NCBI GenBank assembly: GCA_027076325.1
Contig: JALTJZ010000069.1
Location: forward strand, 1 to 33,542
Reading direction: 5' to 3'
DNA: 33,542 nucleotides
DNA from: Chromatiales bacterium
GTDB lineage: Bacteria > Pseudomonadota > Gammaproteobacteria > UBA6429 > Thiohalophilaceae
The position numbers and the translations under genes are program-made. The notes beneath the pieces were generated by a model, which was not told the origin of the DNA, did no database searches, and saw only the letters and a list, made by a program, of their open reading frames with translations. Of the stretch, positions 6,788-15,638 are shown in pieces; position 1 is the first letter of the stretch, and each line of letters starts with the position of its first letter.

Positions 6788-8263
6788 TTAGTCTTTTGAA
6801 AAAATACCCAACTCATCCCAGATGGCATCAATGTGTTGTTTAACCGAATCATCCATTGTAATCGGCACACCCCATTCACGTGTGGTTTCACCTGGCCATT
6901 TGTTGGTGGCGTCCATTCCCATTTTACTACCCAGACCGGAAACGGGTGAGGCAAAATCCAGATAATCGATCGGTGTGTTTTCAATGAGTGTGGTATCGCG
7001 GGCGGGATCCATTCGTGTGGTCATTGCCCAGATGACATCTTGCCAGTCTCGCACGTTTACATCGTCGTCCACAACAATAACAAATTTTGTATACATAAAC
7101 TGTCGTAGAAATGACCAAATGCCCATCATTACCCGCTTGGCGTGCCCGGCGTATTGCTTTTTCATGCTAACAACCGCGACACGGTATGAGCAACCTTCTG
7201 GCGGCAGGTAAAAATCAACTATCTCTGGAAACTGCTTTTGCAAAAGGGGAACAAACACTTCATTTAAGGCCACGCCTAAAATGGCGGGCTCATCCGGTGG
7301 ACGGCCGGTATAGGTACTGTGATAAATGGGTTTTTCTCTGTGGGTGATACGCTCAATGGTAAACACGGGGAATTTGTCTACTTCATTATAGTAACCGGTG
7401 TGATCACCAAAGGGGCCTTCGTCAGCCATTTCGTCTGGGTGAATCACTCCTTCTAATACATACTCTGCTGAAGCGGGCACTTGCAGGTCATTACCTATGC
7501 ATTGGGTTACCTCTGTTTTTGCACCACGCAATAATCCGGCAAAGGCGTATTCTGACAGGCTGTCCGGGACGGGCGTTACCGCGCCTAAAATGGTGGCCGG
7601 ATCGGCTCCCAGCGCAACGGCAACCGGAAACGGTTCTCCCGGATGTTTTTCCTGCCAGTCTTTAAAGTCCAGCGCACCGCCACGGTGTGCCAGCCAGCGC
7701 ATAATCACTTTATTTTTTGCAATGACCTGTTGGCGATAGATGCCCAGGTTTTGCCGTTCTTTATTTGGCCCTTTGGTAACCACCAGTGCCCAGGTAATGA
7801 GTGGTGCAGCATCGCCCGGCCAGCAGGTTTGAATAGGAATCGTGTTTAAATCAACATCATCGCCTTTAATAATATGCGTTTGGCAATCTGCTTTTTTTAT
7901 TACTTTTGGTGCCATGTTTAACACTTGCTTAAATACCGGCAGCTTTCCCCATGCGTCTTTCATCCCCTTTGGTGGCTCCGGCTCTTTTAGCATAGCCAAT
8001 ACTTTGCCCACTTCACGCAGCGCTTCGACCGACTCTTCGCCCATACCCAGTGCGACCCGTTCAGGCGTACCAAATAAATTACCCAATACTGGCACATCAA
8101 ACCCTTTGGGATTTTCAAATAGCAAAGCCGGCCCAGCTGCGCGTAAAGTACGGTCACAGATTTCAGTCATTTCTAAACAGGGATCGACTTCTTGTGTGAT
8201 ACGTTTTAGCTCACCACGTTCTTCCAGTAGTTTAATGAAGTCCCTTAGGTCTTTGTATTTCAT
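6788..8263 (-). CDS. ubiD: 4-hydroxy-3-polyprenylbenzoate decarboxylase UbiD
   Basis: Removes the carboxyl group from the prenylated 4-hydroxybenzoate ring in ubiquinone biosynthesis, using the prenylated FMN made by UbiX. At 491 aa it has the usual length (E. coli about 497). Family signatures include [19 protein letters not shown] at the start, NLGIYRQQV at 172-180 and [12 protein letters not shown] at 281-292, which carry cofactor- and metal-binding residues in known UbiD. The ferredoxin-reductase fusion follows on the same strand. The ATG at 8263 has only a poor ribosome binding site, but the family-conserved N-terminus supports it. ubiX is not in the window. Confidence 0.95.
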   Translation of the reverse strand: MKYKDLRDFIKLLEERGELKRITQEVDPCLEMTEICDRTLRAAGPALLFENPKGFDVPVLGNLFGTPERVALGMGEESVEALREVGKVLAMLKEPEPPKGMKDAWGKLPVFKQVLNMAPKVIKKADCQTHIIKGDDVDLNTIPIQTCWPGDAAPLITWALVVTKGPNKERQNLGIYRQQVIAKNKVIMRWLAHRGGALDFKDWQEKHPGEPFPVAVALGADPATILGAVTPVPDSLSEYAFAGLLRGAKTEVTQCIGNDLQVPASAEYVLEGVIHPDEMADEGPFGDHTGYYNEVDKFPVFTIERITHREKPIYHSTYTGRPPDEPAILGVALNEVFVPLLQKQFPEIVDFYLPPEGCSYRVAVVSMKKQYAGHAKRVMMGIWSFLRQFMYTKFVIVVDDDVNVRDWQDVIWAMTTRMDPARDTTLIENTPIDYLDFASPVSGLGSKMGMDATNKWPGETTREWGVPITMDDSVKQHIDAIWDELGIFSKD

Positions 8264-8465
8264 ATTTTTCTATCTGTAAAATACCATTTGTAATCAAGAT
8301 TGCCGTGCTGTTGCCCGCTATGACAATACGATAAGAGCTTATCACGGAGCATGAGCGAGTAGAGTACAAAGCAGAAAAATATTGAGGACGCGGCGCTTAC
8401 ATCAAGTTAAGTGAGCATTTCAAAAATTCTTCCAACGCCGCAATCGCTTGCCTCACGTTTCGTGA

Positions 8466-9311
8466 TTAAATTCGAAAGCCACCATGCCTTTTCCGGTTCT
8501 TATAATCATTCCACACGATACCGCCTATCACACCGAGTATAATCATCACAACAGTTAAGCCCCAGTACCATGCAGGAAAGCTGGCACGTATACCTGCCAG
8601 CTCTTCTGCTGTTGGAACACGTTTACCTTCAAGGCTTGCCAACGCCATTTCGATACTGTTGCGCATTAAGGTGTTTTCCTGCTGTACTTTAATTAATTTA
8701 GACTGCAAACCACCTGGATCAAGATCCCTGTTATCTTTTGCCTGCTGCTGCAGCGCCAGTAGTTCTGTTTTTAACCGCTTAACTTCCTGCATTGCCTTTT
8801 CCAGCTCGCCTGCATTAACAACATTGCCATCACTTTCGGTAACAGACTGGCTACTTGCTGCTGCTTTTTTTAATTCTTTAATGGTTGTTGTTGCATTTGA
8901 AAGCTGGTCACGTTTTATTTGTAACTCACGATCTTTTTTTGTTAGCTGCTCATTTACTGCTTTTAATGTTTCAACTGTTTTCTGGTATTGCGCAAATAAG
9001 TTATCATACTCTTTTGTTGCCGGTTTGCTTTTAACTAAAAAATTGGCAGCGACCCACCCTTGTGTGCCATCTTCTGTGCGCACACTGATAAAGTCTCCCT
9101 GACGACCCATAACGGTAACAACACTGCCACTGGGAATCGATTTTAAAATAGGGCTTTGTTCGTCAGCAAGTTGATGGATGCCCAATAAAATCCTGTCGGT
9201 GACATACAACTTCTCTGCAAAACTCTGGCTAGCATAAGTGATAAGTAAACTAAGAAAAGCCATTTGCACTTTTTTATTTTTTGTTATAAAACAATTTAAA
9301 CTGAATTTCAT
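8466..9311 (-). CDS. TIGR04211-type SH3 domain protein (YgiM-like)
   Basis: Envelope protein of unknown exact role. It has a signal sequence (about residues 1-32, ending ASQSFA), a bacterial SH3 domain (about 33-95; GVVTVMGRQ-type turn, EDGTQGWVAANFL), a long coiled coil (about 100-235) and one C-terminal membrane helix (about 248-268) followed by the strongly conserved end RKRHGGFRI. This architecture identifies the TIGR04211 family to which E. coli YgiM belongs. It would be anchored in the inner membrane with the SH3 and coil in the periplasm. The start is preceded by AAGGAAC. It lies 17 bases after prlC, so the two are probably cotranscribed. Confidence 0.85.
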   Translation of the reverse strand: MKFSLNCFITKNKKVQMAFLSLLITYASQSFAEKLYVTDRILLGIHQLADEQSPILKSIPSGSVVTVMGRQGDFISVRTEDGTQGWVAANFLVKSKPATKEYDNLFAQYQKTVETLKAVNEQLTKKDRELQIKRDQLSNATTTIKELKKAAASSQSVTESDGNVVNAGELEKAMQEVKRLKTELLALQQQAKDNRDLDPGGLQSKLIKVQQENTLMRNSIEMALASLEGKRVPTAEELAGIRASFPAWYWGLTVVMIILGVIGGIVWNDYKNRKRHGGFRI

Positions 9312-9328
9312 TTTTGTTCCTTGATTTA

Positions 9329-11398
9329 TTATGCTGCTATACCTGCATGCCGCAATAGTGCATTTATCTCAGGCTCGCGACCTCGAAATACTTTGAATAG
9401 TTCCATTGGCTCCTGACTACCGCCTTGCTCCAGAACAGCGTGAAGAAATTCTAATCCGGTTTGCCGATCAAAAATACCATGCTCTTCAAATTTTGAGAAC
9501 GCATCGGCAGATAGCACTTCAGCCCATTTATAACTGTAATAACCCGCAGCATAACCACCGGCAAAAATATGTGAAAAACTGTGCTGGAAACGATTAAATG
9601 TCGGTGGAAAAATCACTGCTACATTTTTGCGAACATTATCTAATACTGCCTGAATATCAAGCCCCTTATCTGACTTAAATTCAGATGTTTGATATTCCGC
9701 ATGTATTTTTAAGTCAAAAATAGAGAACTCAATTTGCCGCATCATTTGCATGCTGGACTGAAAGTTTTTGGCCGCATGCATGCGCTCGAATAAATCGGCC
9801 GGCATCGGCTCCTGTGTTTGATAATGTGCGGCAATTAAGTCCAGCGCTTCTCTTTCCCAGCACCAGTTTTCTAAAAACTGGCTGGGCAGCTCCACTGCAT
9901 CCCATGCCACACCATTAATGCCTGAAACACTTAAATAATCAACTTGCGTCAACATATGGTGCAAACCGTGGCCAAATTCATGGAATAAGGTAATGACTTC
10001 CTGGTGGGTGAATAATGCCGGTTCATTACCAATCGGTGGAGTAAGATTGCAGGTTAGGTAGGCCACTGGTATTTGTAGATAACCTGTTTGGTGTATAACA
10101 CGCCCCTGGCAATCGTCCATCCAGGCACCCCCCCGCTTTTTTTCACGCGCATATAAATCCAGGTAAAACTGCCCGCGAATATTATTGTCGATATCGCGTA
10201 TCTCAAATACACGCACGGCTTTATGCCAGGTTTCAATCCCTTGTATTTCTTTTATCTGAATACCATAAATTTTATTCACCACGGCAAACATACCATCTAA
10301 TACGCGCTGTTCCGGAAAATACGGTTTCAATTCTTCCTGGCTAATTGCATATTTTTTCTGCCGCAGGTTTTCTGAGTAATACATAATGTCCCATGCTTCT
10401 AAATCCTGCATACCGTATTTTGATTTTACAAAGTCTTTTAATTCCTGATACTCCTGCTCGGCAACCGTTTTACATTTTTCGGTTAGCTGATTTAAAAAAT
10501 AAAAGACATCATCGGTTGTCTCTGCCATTTTTGTTGCTAAAGATAATTCAGCATAGTTATTAAAACTGAGCAGCTCTGCCAATTCATGGCGCAAGGCCAG
10601 AATTTGCTGCATAATATCTGAATTATCCCACTTACCTGCATTACTGCCCTGATCGGATGCGCGGGTTACAAATTCACGATACATTTCTTCACGTAAATTT
10701 CGGTTATCAGCATACATCATCACCGCCATATAAGAGGGAGCATCCAGAGTAAAAACCCAGCCTTCTAATTTTTTTTGCTCCGCAGCCTGCTTTGACATTG
10801 CCACGGCAAACGCCGGTAAGCCGGAAAGATCTTTCTCGTCTTTAATTTGTTTGTACCATGCATGAGTGGCATCGAGAATATTTTCTTCAAACTGCGTTTT
10901 TAATTTTGATAACTGTTGCTTAATTTCCTTAAAGCGCTGTTTTTTATTTTTGTCTAAGTCCACACCCGATAAATGAAAATCACGCAACGCATTATTGATT
11001 ATTTTTTGTTGTGCAATATCCAGATTTGCAAAATTAAGGTCATCGGCAATGTGCTTATACGCCTGATACAGCTTTTCATTTTGCCCAAGCTCGGTTGAGT
11101 ACTCGCTAAGTTTAGGTAAGCACTGATTATAGGCTTCACGTAATTCATCACTGTTCACTACCGAATTCATATGGCTCACCGGTGACCATGCGCGCTGAAG
11201 TCTGTCCGACATTTCCTCTAGCGGTTGCACCAAATTTTCCCAGTTGAAATATGGCTGCTCAAGTAATGCCTCCAGTTGCTGGCGGTTATCATCTAAAATC
11301 TGATCAATCGCCGGCTCAATATGCTGTGGCTTAATATGTGCAAAAGGCGGCAGCCGGGGCCGGTCTGTTTGTAACATGGCTAATAGTGGATTTGTCAT
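9329..11398 (-). CDS. prlC: Oligopeptidase A (M3 zinc metallopeptidase)
   Basis: Cytoplasmic zinc peptidase that degrades short peptides, including cleaved signal peptides. The HEFGHG motif at 473-478 gives the two zinc-binding His and the catalytic Glu, and the third ligand region follows about 25 residues later. The 689-aa length agrees with E. coli OpdA/PrlC (about 680), and MTNPLLAM at the start and GREPEINALLRHAGI at the end are family-typical. The ATG at 11398 lacks a visible ribosome binding site. The gene is divergent from srkA, sharing a 103-base upstream region, and leads into the SH3-domain gene. Confidence 0.95.
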   Translation of the reverse strand: MTNPLLAMLQTDRPRLPPFAHIKPQHIEPAIDQILDDNRQQLEALLEQPYFNWENLVQPLEEMSDRLQRAWSPVSHMNSVVNSDELREAYNQCLPKLSEYSTELGQNEKLYQAYKHIADDLNFANLDIAQQKIINNALRDFHLSGVDLDKNKKQRFKEIKQQLSKLKTQFEENILDATHAWYKQIKDEKDLSGLPAFAVAMSKQAAEQKKLEGWVFTLDAPSYMAVMMYADNRNLREEMYREFVTRASDQGSNAGKWDNSDIMQQILALRHELAELLSFNNYAELSLATKMAETTDDVFYFLNQLTEKCKTVAEQEYQELKDFVKSKYGMQDLEAWDIMYYSENLRQKKYAISQEELKPYFPEQRVLDGMFAVVNKIYGIQIKEIQGIETWHKAVRVFEIRDIDNNIRGQFYLDLYAREKKRGGAWMDDCQGRVIHQTGYLQIPVAYLTCNLTPPIGNEPALFTHQEVITLFHEFGHGLHHMLTQVDYLSVSGINGVAWDAVELPSQFLENWCWEREALDLIAAHYQTQEPMPADLFERMHAAKNFQSSMQMMRQIEFSIFDLKIHAEYQTSEFKSDKGLDIQAVLDNVRKNVAVIFPPTFNRFQHSFSHIFAGGYAAGYYSYKWAEVLSADAFSKFEEHGIFDRQTGLEFLHAVLEQGGSQEPMELFKVFRGREPEINALLRHAGIAA

Positions 11399-11483
11399 GG
11401 TATATATATAGTATGATGATAAATATTAATAAACTGCTTAGAGTCTACTAAACCATTGGCAAAGCTACAATTTTTACTTGTTT

Positions 11484-11498
11484 GGTTAAAATTTAACC
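11484..11498. promoter_or_regulatory. 15-bp palindrome immediately upstream of srkA
   Basis: GGTTAAAATTTAACC is a perfect palindrome about a central A and ends three bases before the srkA ATG, where a ribosome binding site would normally be. It could be an operator serving the srkA/prlC divergent region or a hairpin at the start of the srkA message. No regulator can be named. Confidence 0.4.
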
Positions 11499-11501
11499 AT
11501 T

Positions 11502-12497
11502 ATGCATAAATCCGACATTCCTTACGAAAATCTGACTCCGGGCGTTATCCTCGACAGTGTCGAAAGCCTGGGATTATTGACCGATGGGCGCTTTCTGGCA
11601 CTCAACAGCTACGAAAACCGTGTTTATCAGGTCGGTATCGAGGATGCGCAGCCCATTATCGCCAAATTCTACCGGCCTAACCGCTGGCATGATGCTGCCA
11701 TCCTCGAAGAGCATCAGTTTGCCGCCGACTGTGTCGAACAGGAAGTTCCTCTGATTGCACCCTTACAATACAAGCAAACCACCTTGCACCGCTTTAATGA
11801 CTTCCGCTTTAGTCTGTACAAGCGCTATGGTGGCCACGCACCGAATCTGGACAACCCTGAGCATTTAGAATGGCTAGGACGGTTTATTGGTCGGCTGCAC
11901 GCCGTTGGCAGCCGTTTTCCCTTTCAGCATCGACTGACACTTAACCCAACCACTTTTGGCCACAATAACTTAAAATTTTTACTTGAAAACAATTTTATTC
12001 CCGATGAAATAAAACACAACTACCAACTGGCGGCACAACAGGTTCTGGAAGTCGTCGATCAACAATTTACAGCATATCAACATTTACCGCTTATTCGGTT
12101 ACACGGTGATTTACACATTGGCAATATTTTATGGACAGACAAAGGGCCTCATATTGTTGACCTGGATGACTGCATAACAGGTGTTGCCATACAGGATATC
12201 TGGATGCTGCTATCAGGCAATGATAATGAAATGGTTGTACAGCTGAATACAATTATAAAGGGTTACTGTCAATTTTATGATTTTGACCCTGCTAGTTTAA
12301 ATTTAATTGAAGCCCTACGAAGTTTAAGAATATTAAACTACAGCGCCTGGCTGGCACGCCGCTGGCATGATCCTAGTTTCCCACTAAATTTTTCATGGTT
12401 TAATGAGCCACGTTACTGGGAAGAGCAACTGTATACTTTGCGTGAGCAAAATGAACGGATGCAAACCTCTCAAATTTTGTCTATTTATAATAATTAA
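11502..12497 (+). CDS. srkA: Stress response kinase A (SrkA/YihE family)
   Basis: Ser/Thr protein kinase of the aminoglycoside phosphotransferase fold; in E. coli SrkA protects cells against stress-induced death. Catalytic-loop motif HGDLHIGNILW (near residue 204) and metal-binding VDLDD (near 222) are both intact, and the start YENLTPGVILDSVESLG and IAKFYRPNRW near residue 60 are characteristic of YihE. The length (331 aa) is standard. The ATG lacks a Shine-Dalgarno sequence and instead follows a perfect palindrome. The gene is monocistronic: prlC is divergent upstream, and a MITE-like repeat and a bidirectional terminator follow. Confidence 0.9.
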   Translation: MHKSDIPYENLTPGVILDSVESLGLLTDGRFLALNSYENRVYQVGIEDAQPIIAKFYRPNRWHDAAILEEHQFAADCVEQEVPLIAPLQYKQTTLHRFNDFRFSLYKRYGGHAPNLDNPEHLEWLGRFIGRLHAVGSRFPFQHRLTLNPTTFGHNNLKFLLENNFIPDEIKHNYQLAAQQVLEVVDQQFTAYQHLPLIRLHGDLHIGNILWTDKGPHIVDLDDCITGVAIQDIWMLLSGNDNEMVVQLNTIIKGYCQFYDFDPASLNLIEALRSLRILNYSAWLARRWHDPSFPLNFSWFNEPRYWEEQLYTLREQNERMQTSQILSIYNN

Positions 12498-12503
12498 TTT
12501 TTA

Positions 12504-12593
12504 TTAGGGGCTGTTGATCTTTCAGATTTTAGGCTGATTTTAAGAAAATTTTAGTCATGACAAGGCAATAAATGAAAGATAAACAACCCCTAA
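12504..12593. repeat. MITE-like element with 21-bp terminal inverted repeats
   Basis: Two 21-bp arms, at 12504-12524 and 12573-12593, are inverted copies with 19 of 21 positions matching; the left arm reads TTAGGGGCTGTTGATCTTTC plus A. The outermost bases can be read as a duplicated TA on either side of an 84-bp element starting GGGG and ending CCCC. There is no coding capacity. It lies seven bases after the srkA stop. The form fits a miniature transposable element of a TA-targeting family; the assignment is inferred from structure only. Confidence 0.6.
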
Positions 12594-12605
12594 CCACAAA
12601 GACAT

Positions 12606-12639
12606 AAAAAAGCCGCACATAAAAATGTGCGGCTTTTAA
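12606..12639. terminator. Bidirectional terminator between srkA and fusA
   Basis: Perfect 13-bp arms AAAAGCCGCACAT (12608-12620) and ATGTGCGGCTTTT (12625-12637) with a 4-nt loop. T runs follow the stem on both strands, so it can end the srkA transcript and the converging EF-G transcript. Confidence 0.9.
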
Positions 12640-12656
12640 TAAAGAAAAATGATTAA

Positions 12657-14750
12657 CTATTTTTTCTTTTTCTTTTCTTCTCGCTCTAATGTTTCTTTAA
12701 TCACTTCTTCAGCAACATTCTTAGGACAAGGTTTGTAGTGCAAAAACTCCATTGAGAACTGGCCACGACCTGAAGTCATGGTACGTAAGTCACCAATGTA
12801 ACCAAACATTTCACTTAACGGGCATTCAGCTTTAATTCGAACACCAGTTGCTCCGGCATCCTGGCCTTGAATCATACCACGGCGACGGTTTAAATCACCG
12901 ATAACATCACCCACATGATCTTCAGGTGTGAATACATCCACCTTCATAATCGGTTCCATTAATTGTGGGCCTGCTTTTTTCATGGTTTGACGATAGGCCG
13001 CTTTTGCTGCTAATTCATATGCAACAGCAGAAGAATCCACAGGGTGATAATTACCATCGACTAACGTTACTTTAAAGTCCAGGCAAGGGTAGCCGGCTAA
13101 AACACCACGCTCAAGGCTTAATTGAAAACCTTTTTCGACGGCTGGCCAAAATTCACGCGGCACGTTACCACCGGTTACGATAGACTCAAACTCAAAGCCA
13201 CTGCCTGGCTCACCCGGTTCAATGATGTAATCAATTTTAGCAAACTGACCGGCACCACCAGATTGTTTCTTGTGTGTATAGCTGTCTTCAACACGTTGTG
13301 TGATCGTTTCACGATAGGCTACCTGTGGTGCGCCTACTTCAACTTCAACACCGTGCGTACGCTTCATAATATCGATTTTAATATCGAGATGAAGCTCACC
13401 CATACCTTTAAGAATCGTTTCACCCGAATCATCATCTGTTTCAACACGGAATGATGGATCTTCTTTTACCATCTTACCAATCGCGATACCCATTTTTTCT
13501 GCTGCACCTTTATCTTTAGGTGCAACGGCAATCGAAATAACAGGATCAGGGAAAACCATGGGTTCAAGTGTAGCAGGATGTTTAGGGTCACAAAGTGTAT
13601 GACCCGTTTGTACATTCTTCATACCCACAATCGCAACGATATCGCCAGCTTCTGCACCTTCTAGTTCAATCCGCTCATCGGCAGCCATTTCAACAATACG
13701 GCCAATACGCTCTGTTTTACCGGTAAAGGTATTTAGAACTGTATCGCCTTTATTTAATACACCGGAGTAAATACGAATAAAAGTAAGTGCGCCAAAACGG
13801 TCATCCATAATTTTAAAGGCTAAAGCGCGGAAAGGTTCTGCTGGATCAACCGTTGCAACTTCACCCGTTTCTTTACCTTCTTCATCAGTTAACGGCTGTG
13901 GTTTAACTTCAGTTGGGTTTGGCAGGAAATCAACAACCGCATCCAATACAAGCTGGATACCTTTATTTTTAAAGGCTGAACCACAGTATGTTGGGAAGAA
14001 GTCGAGCGCAATCGTACCTTTACGAATACATTTTTTAAGGTCTTCAACAGAAGGTTCGTTACCTTCTAAGTAGGCTTCCATTAAATCGTCGTCTTGCTCT
14101 ACCGCTGTTTCAATTAATTTTTCACGGTATTCTTCGATTTTGTCTGCCATGTCAGCTGGCGGCTCTTCGATTTTATAATTTTCAGGTTGGCCAGAGTCAT
14201 CCCAAATCCAGGCTTTACGGCTAATAAGATCAACTAAACCAACGAAGTTCTCTTCGATACCAATTGGCAATACCATAACCAATGGGTTTGCACCTAAAAC
14301 GTTTTCTACCTGATCAACGACGCGATAAAAATCACCACCCACACGGTCAAGTTTATTTACAAAAATAACCCGTGCAACTTCTGATTCATTTGCATAACGC
14401 CAGTTGGTTTCTGATTGAGGTTCGACACCACCCGATGCACAAAATACACCAACACCGCCATCAAGTACTTTTAATGAACGGTATACTTCAATTGTGAAAT
14501 CAACGTGGCCTGGTGTGTCAATAATATTCATACGATGGCCATTCCATTCACACGAAACCGCAGCAGACTGAATGGTAATACCACGCTCTGCTTCCTGATC
14601 CATGAAATCTGTGGTTGCTTCACCATCATGCACTTCACCGGTTTTATGGATTTTTCCGGTGAGCTTCAGGATACGTTCTGTTGTAGTGGTTTTGCCTGCA
14701 TCCACGTGAGCAAAGATACCAATGTTTCTGTACTTGTCTAAATCAGCCAT
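12657..14750 (-). CDS. fusA: Elongation factor G (second-paralog type)
   Basis: Translational GTPase that drives ribosomal translocation, and with ribosome recycling factor may act in recycling. GTP-binding motifs are complete: [12 protein letters not shown] (14-25), DTPGHVDF and NKLD. The 697-aa length covers all five EF-G domains. The sequence start [17 protein letters not shown] and the [17 protein letters not shown] region resemble the second EF-G (FusB/EF-G1B type) of Pseudomonas and Vibrio rather than the str-operon copy, and the gene stands alone, not beside rpsL, rpsG or tufA. The protein ends with EEKKKKK. A TATAAT at 14927-14932 would give a leader of about 170 nt. The EF-G identity is certain; the paralog assignment is from memory of sequences. 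Confidence 0.95.
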   Translation of the reverse strand: MADLDKYRNIGIFAHVDAGKTTTTERILKLTGKIHKTGEVHDGEATTDFMDQEAERGITIQSAAVSCEWNGHRMNIIDTPGHVDFTIEVYRSLKVLDGGVGVFCASGGVEPQSETNWRYANESEVARVIFVNKLDRVGGDFYRVVDQVENVLGANPLVMVLPIGIEENFVGLVDLISRKAWIWDDSGQPENYKIEEPPADMADKIEEYREKLIETAVEQDDDLMEAYLEGNEPSVEDLKKCIRKGTIALDFFPTYCGSAFKNKGIQLVLDAVVDFLPNPTEVKPQPLTDEEGKETGEVATVDPAEPFRALAFKIMDDRFGALTFIRIYSGVLNKGDTVLNTFTGKTERIGRIVEMAADERIELEGAEAGDIVAIVGMKNVQTGHTLCDPKHPATLEPMVFPDPVISIAVAPKDKGAAEKMGIAIGKMVKEDPSFRVETDDDSGETILKGMGELHLDIKIDIMKRTHGVEVEVGAPQVAYRETITQRVEDSYTHKKQSGGAGQFAKIDYIIEPGEPGSGFEFESIVTGGNVPREFWPAVEKGFQLSLERGVLAGYPCLDFKVTLVDGNYHPVDSSAVAYELAAKAAYRQTMKKAGPQLMEPIMKVDVFTPEDHVGDVIGDLNRRRGMIQGQDAGATGVRIKAECPLSEMFGYIGDLRTMTSGRGQFSMEFLHYKPCPKNVAEEVIKETLEREEKKKKK

Positions 14751-14926
14751 GTTGTTGCTACTCTGTTAAATTAATATAAATTCTAAAAATTCTGGGCACC
14801 GAATCTATCGGCAATCTAAATGCCACCCTTTAGTAATACTTCAGGGGAAACACGATAAAACATTCAAAATGAGCCTTATATTGACTAACGCAGAATAAGG
14901 CAATTCATTGGAAAAATGAGCCGCGA

Positions 14927-14955
14927 ATTATAGCGTAAACTGACAGCAAAAGGGC
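14927..14955 (-). promoter_or_regulatory. Candidate fusA promoter
   Basis: On the minus strand a perfect TATAAT (14932-14927) is followed by a GC-rich start region (TCGCGGCTC), as in strong stringently controlled promoters. The -35 region at 17-bp spacing, GCCCTT, is poor. Transcription would start near 14920, leaving a leader of about 170 nt. Confidence 0.4.
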
Positions 14956-15095
14956 ATAAAATCTTGAAAAAACATGTGATTTTGGGGAAATATTAAGAGA
15001 TCGGGTTATAACCTCTAAACCACAGCAATATAGCCAGCACGGCACTTTAAGCGCCAACCCAGCTCACACCGCCAAATTAGCATTGCCCCAATATT

Positions 15096-15124
15096 GCAAT
15101 ATAATTTATTCAATATTGCTTTTT
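15096..15124 (+). terminator. AT-rich terminator-like hairpin on the plus strand
   Basis: GCAATAT (15096-15102) and ATATTGC (15113-15119) enclose 10 nt and are followed by TTTTT. No plus-strand gene precedes it, so it is either fortuitous or ends an unannotated transcript from the fusA upstream region. The 9-mer CAATATTGC also occurs twice in direct orientation here. Confidence 0.25.
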
Positions 15125-15189
15125 GTCGTGCCGCCATAGTTTACGTTAAAGCGAAAGACTTTCTAATGTAACTCTTTGATTTTCCTATA

Positions 15190-15510
15190 TTAAGCTGGCT
15201 TCCAAATACCGACTGCCGGATCATCCGTTGGGGTACTTTTACCTTTTGCCGTTTCAGTCTGCGGCTCAGCCTGCTGCTGTGCTGACTTTGCGCGATCATC
15301 CGCTACCTGCTTTGTAAATGCGGCAAGTTGGTCTAAAAGCTCATTTCGATCTGCTTCCGTGCCCGGATACTCAGCACTGAAATAGCCAATAACAGCCGAT
15401 AAATATTGCAGGCCAACCATTAAATCTTCTTCAACAGCTTTGTCATGTTTGGCAATTGCTGCAAAAAGATTATTTAACAATTCTGAGGATAGTTGAATTT
15501 GGTTGCTCAT
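15190..15510 (-). CDS. Hypothetical protein (106 aa)
   Basis: Small soluble protein that I do not recognise. Residues 1-70 are predominantly helical (LSSELLNNLFAAIAKHDKA, MVGLQYLSAVIGYFSAEYPG), and the last 35 are a polar, low-complexity tail rich in Gln, Thr, Lys and Pro ending DPAVGIWKPA. There is no signal peptide or membrane segment. AAGGGTG lies seven bases before the ATG, supporting the start. It is divergent from glutathione reductase with 128 bases between, and no terminator is obvious after its stop. Confidence 0.65.
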   Translation of the reverse strand: MSNQIQLSSELLNNLFAAIAKHDKAVEEDLMVGLQYLSAVIGYFSAEYPGTEADRNELLDQLAAFTKQVADDRAKSAQQQAEPQTETAKGKSTPTDDPAVGIWKPA

Positions 15511-15638
15511 AATACACCCTTCTAGTATGTTCCTGTCATTTGGTGCGCCATTCTAACTTGAATTTTCTAAATACACACCTCATTATATAACTTACAATTC
15601 ACCTTTCTTTCACACTCTTTTATAAAGGTTATTTACAA

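Larger units (their letters stand above)
14751..15189. other. Long intergenic region upstream of fusA
   Basis: No gene is visible in these 439 bases. They hold the fusA leader with a hairpin (GCCTTAT 14873-14879 and ATAAGGC 14895-14901), the probable fusA promoter, a palindrome GGTTATAACC at 15004-15013, and an AT-rich hairpin followed by five T on the plus strand (15096-15124). The rest is unassigned. Confidence 0.5.

Noticed and set aside
15004-15013. Palindrome GGTTATAACC upstream of fusA
   Set aside because: At 10 bp it can occur by chance and has no clear relation to the promoter or another gene.
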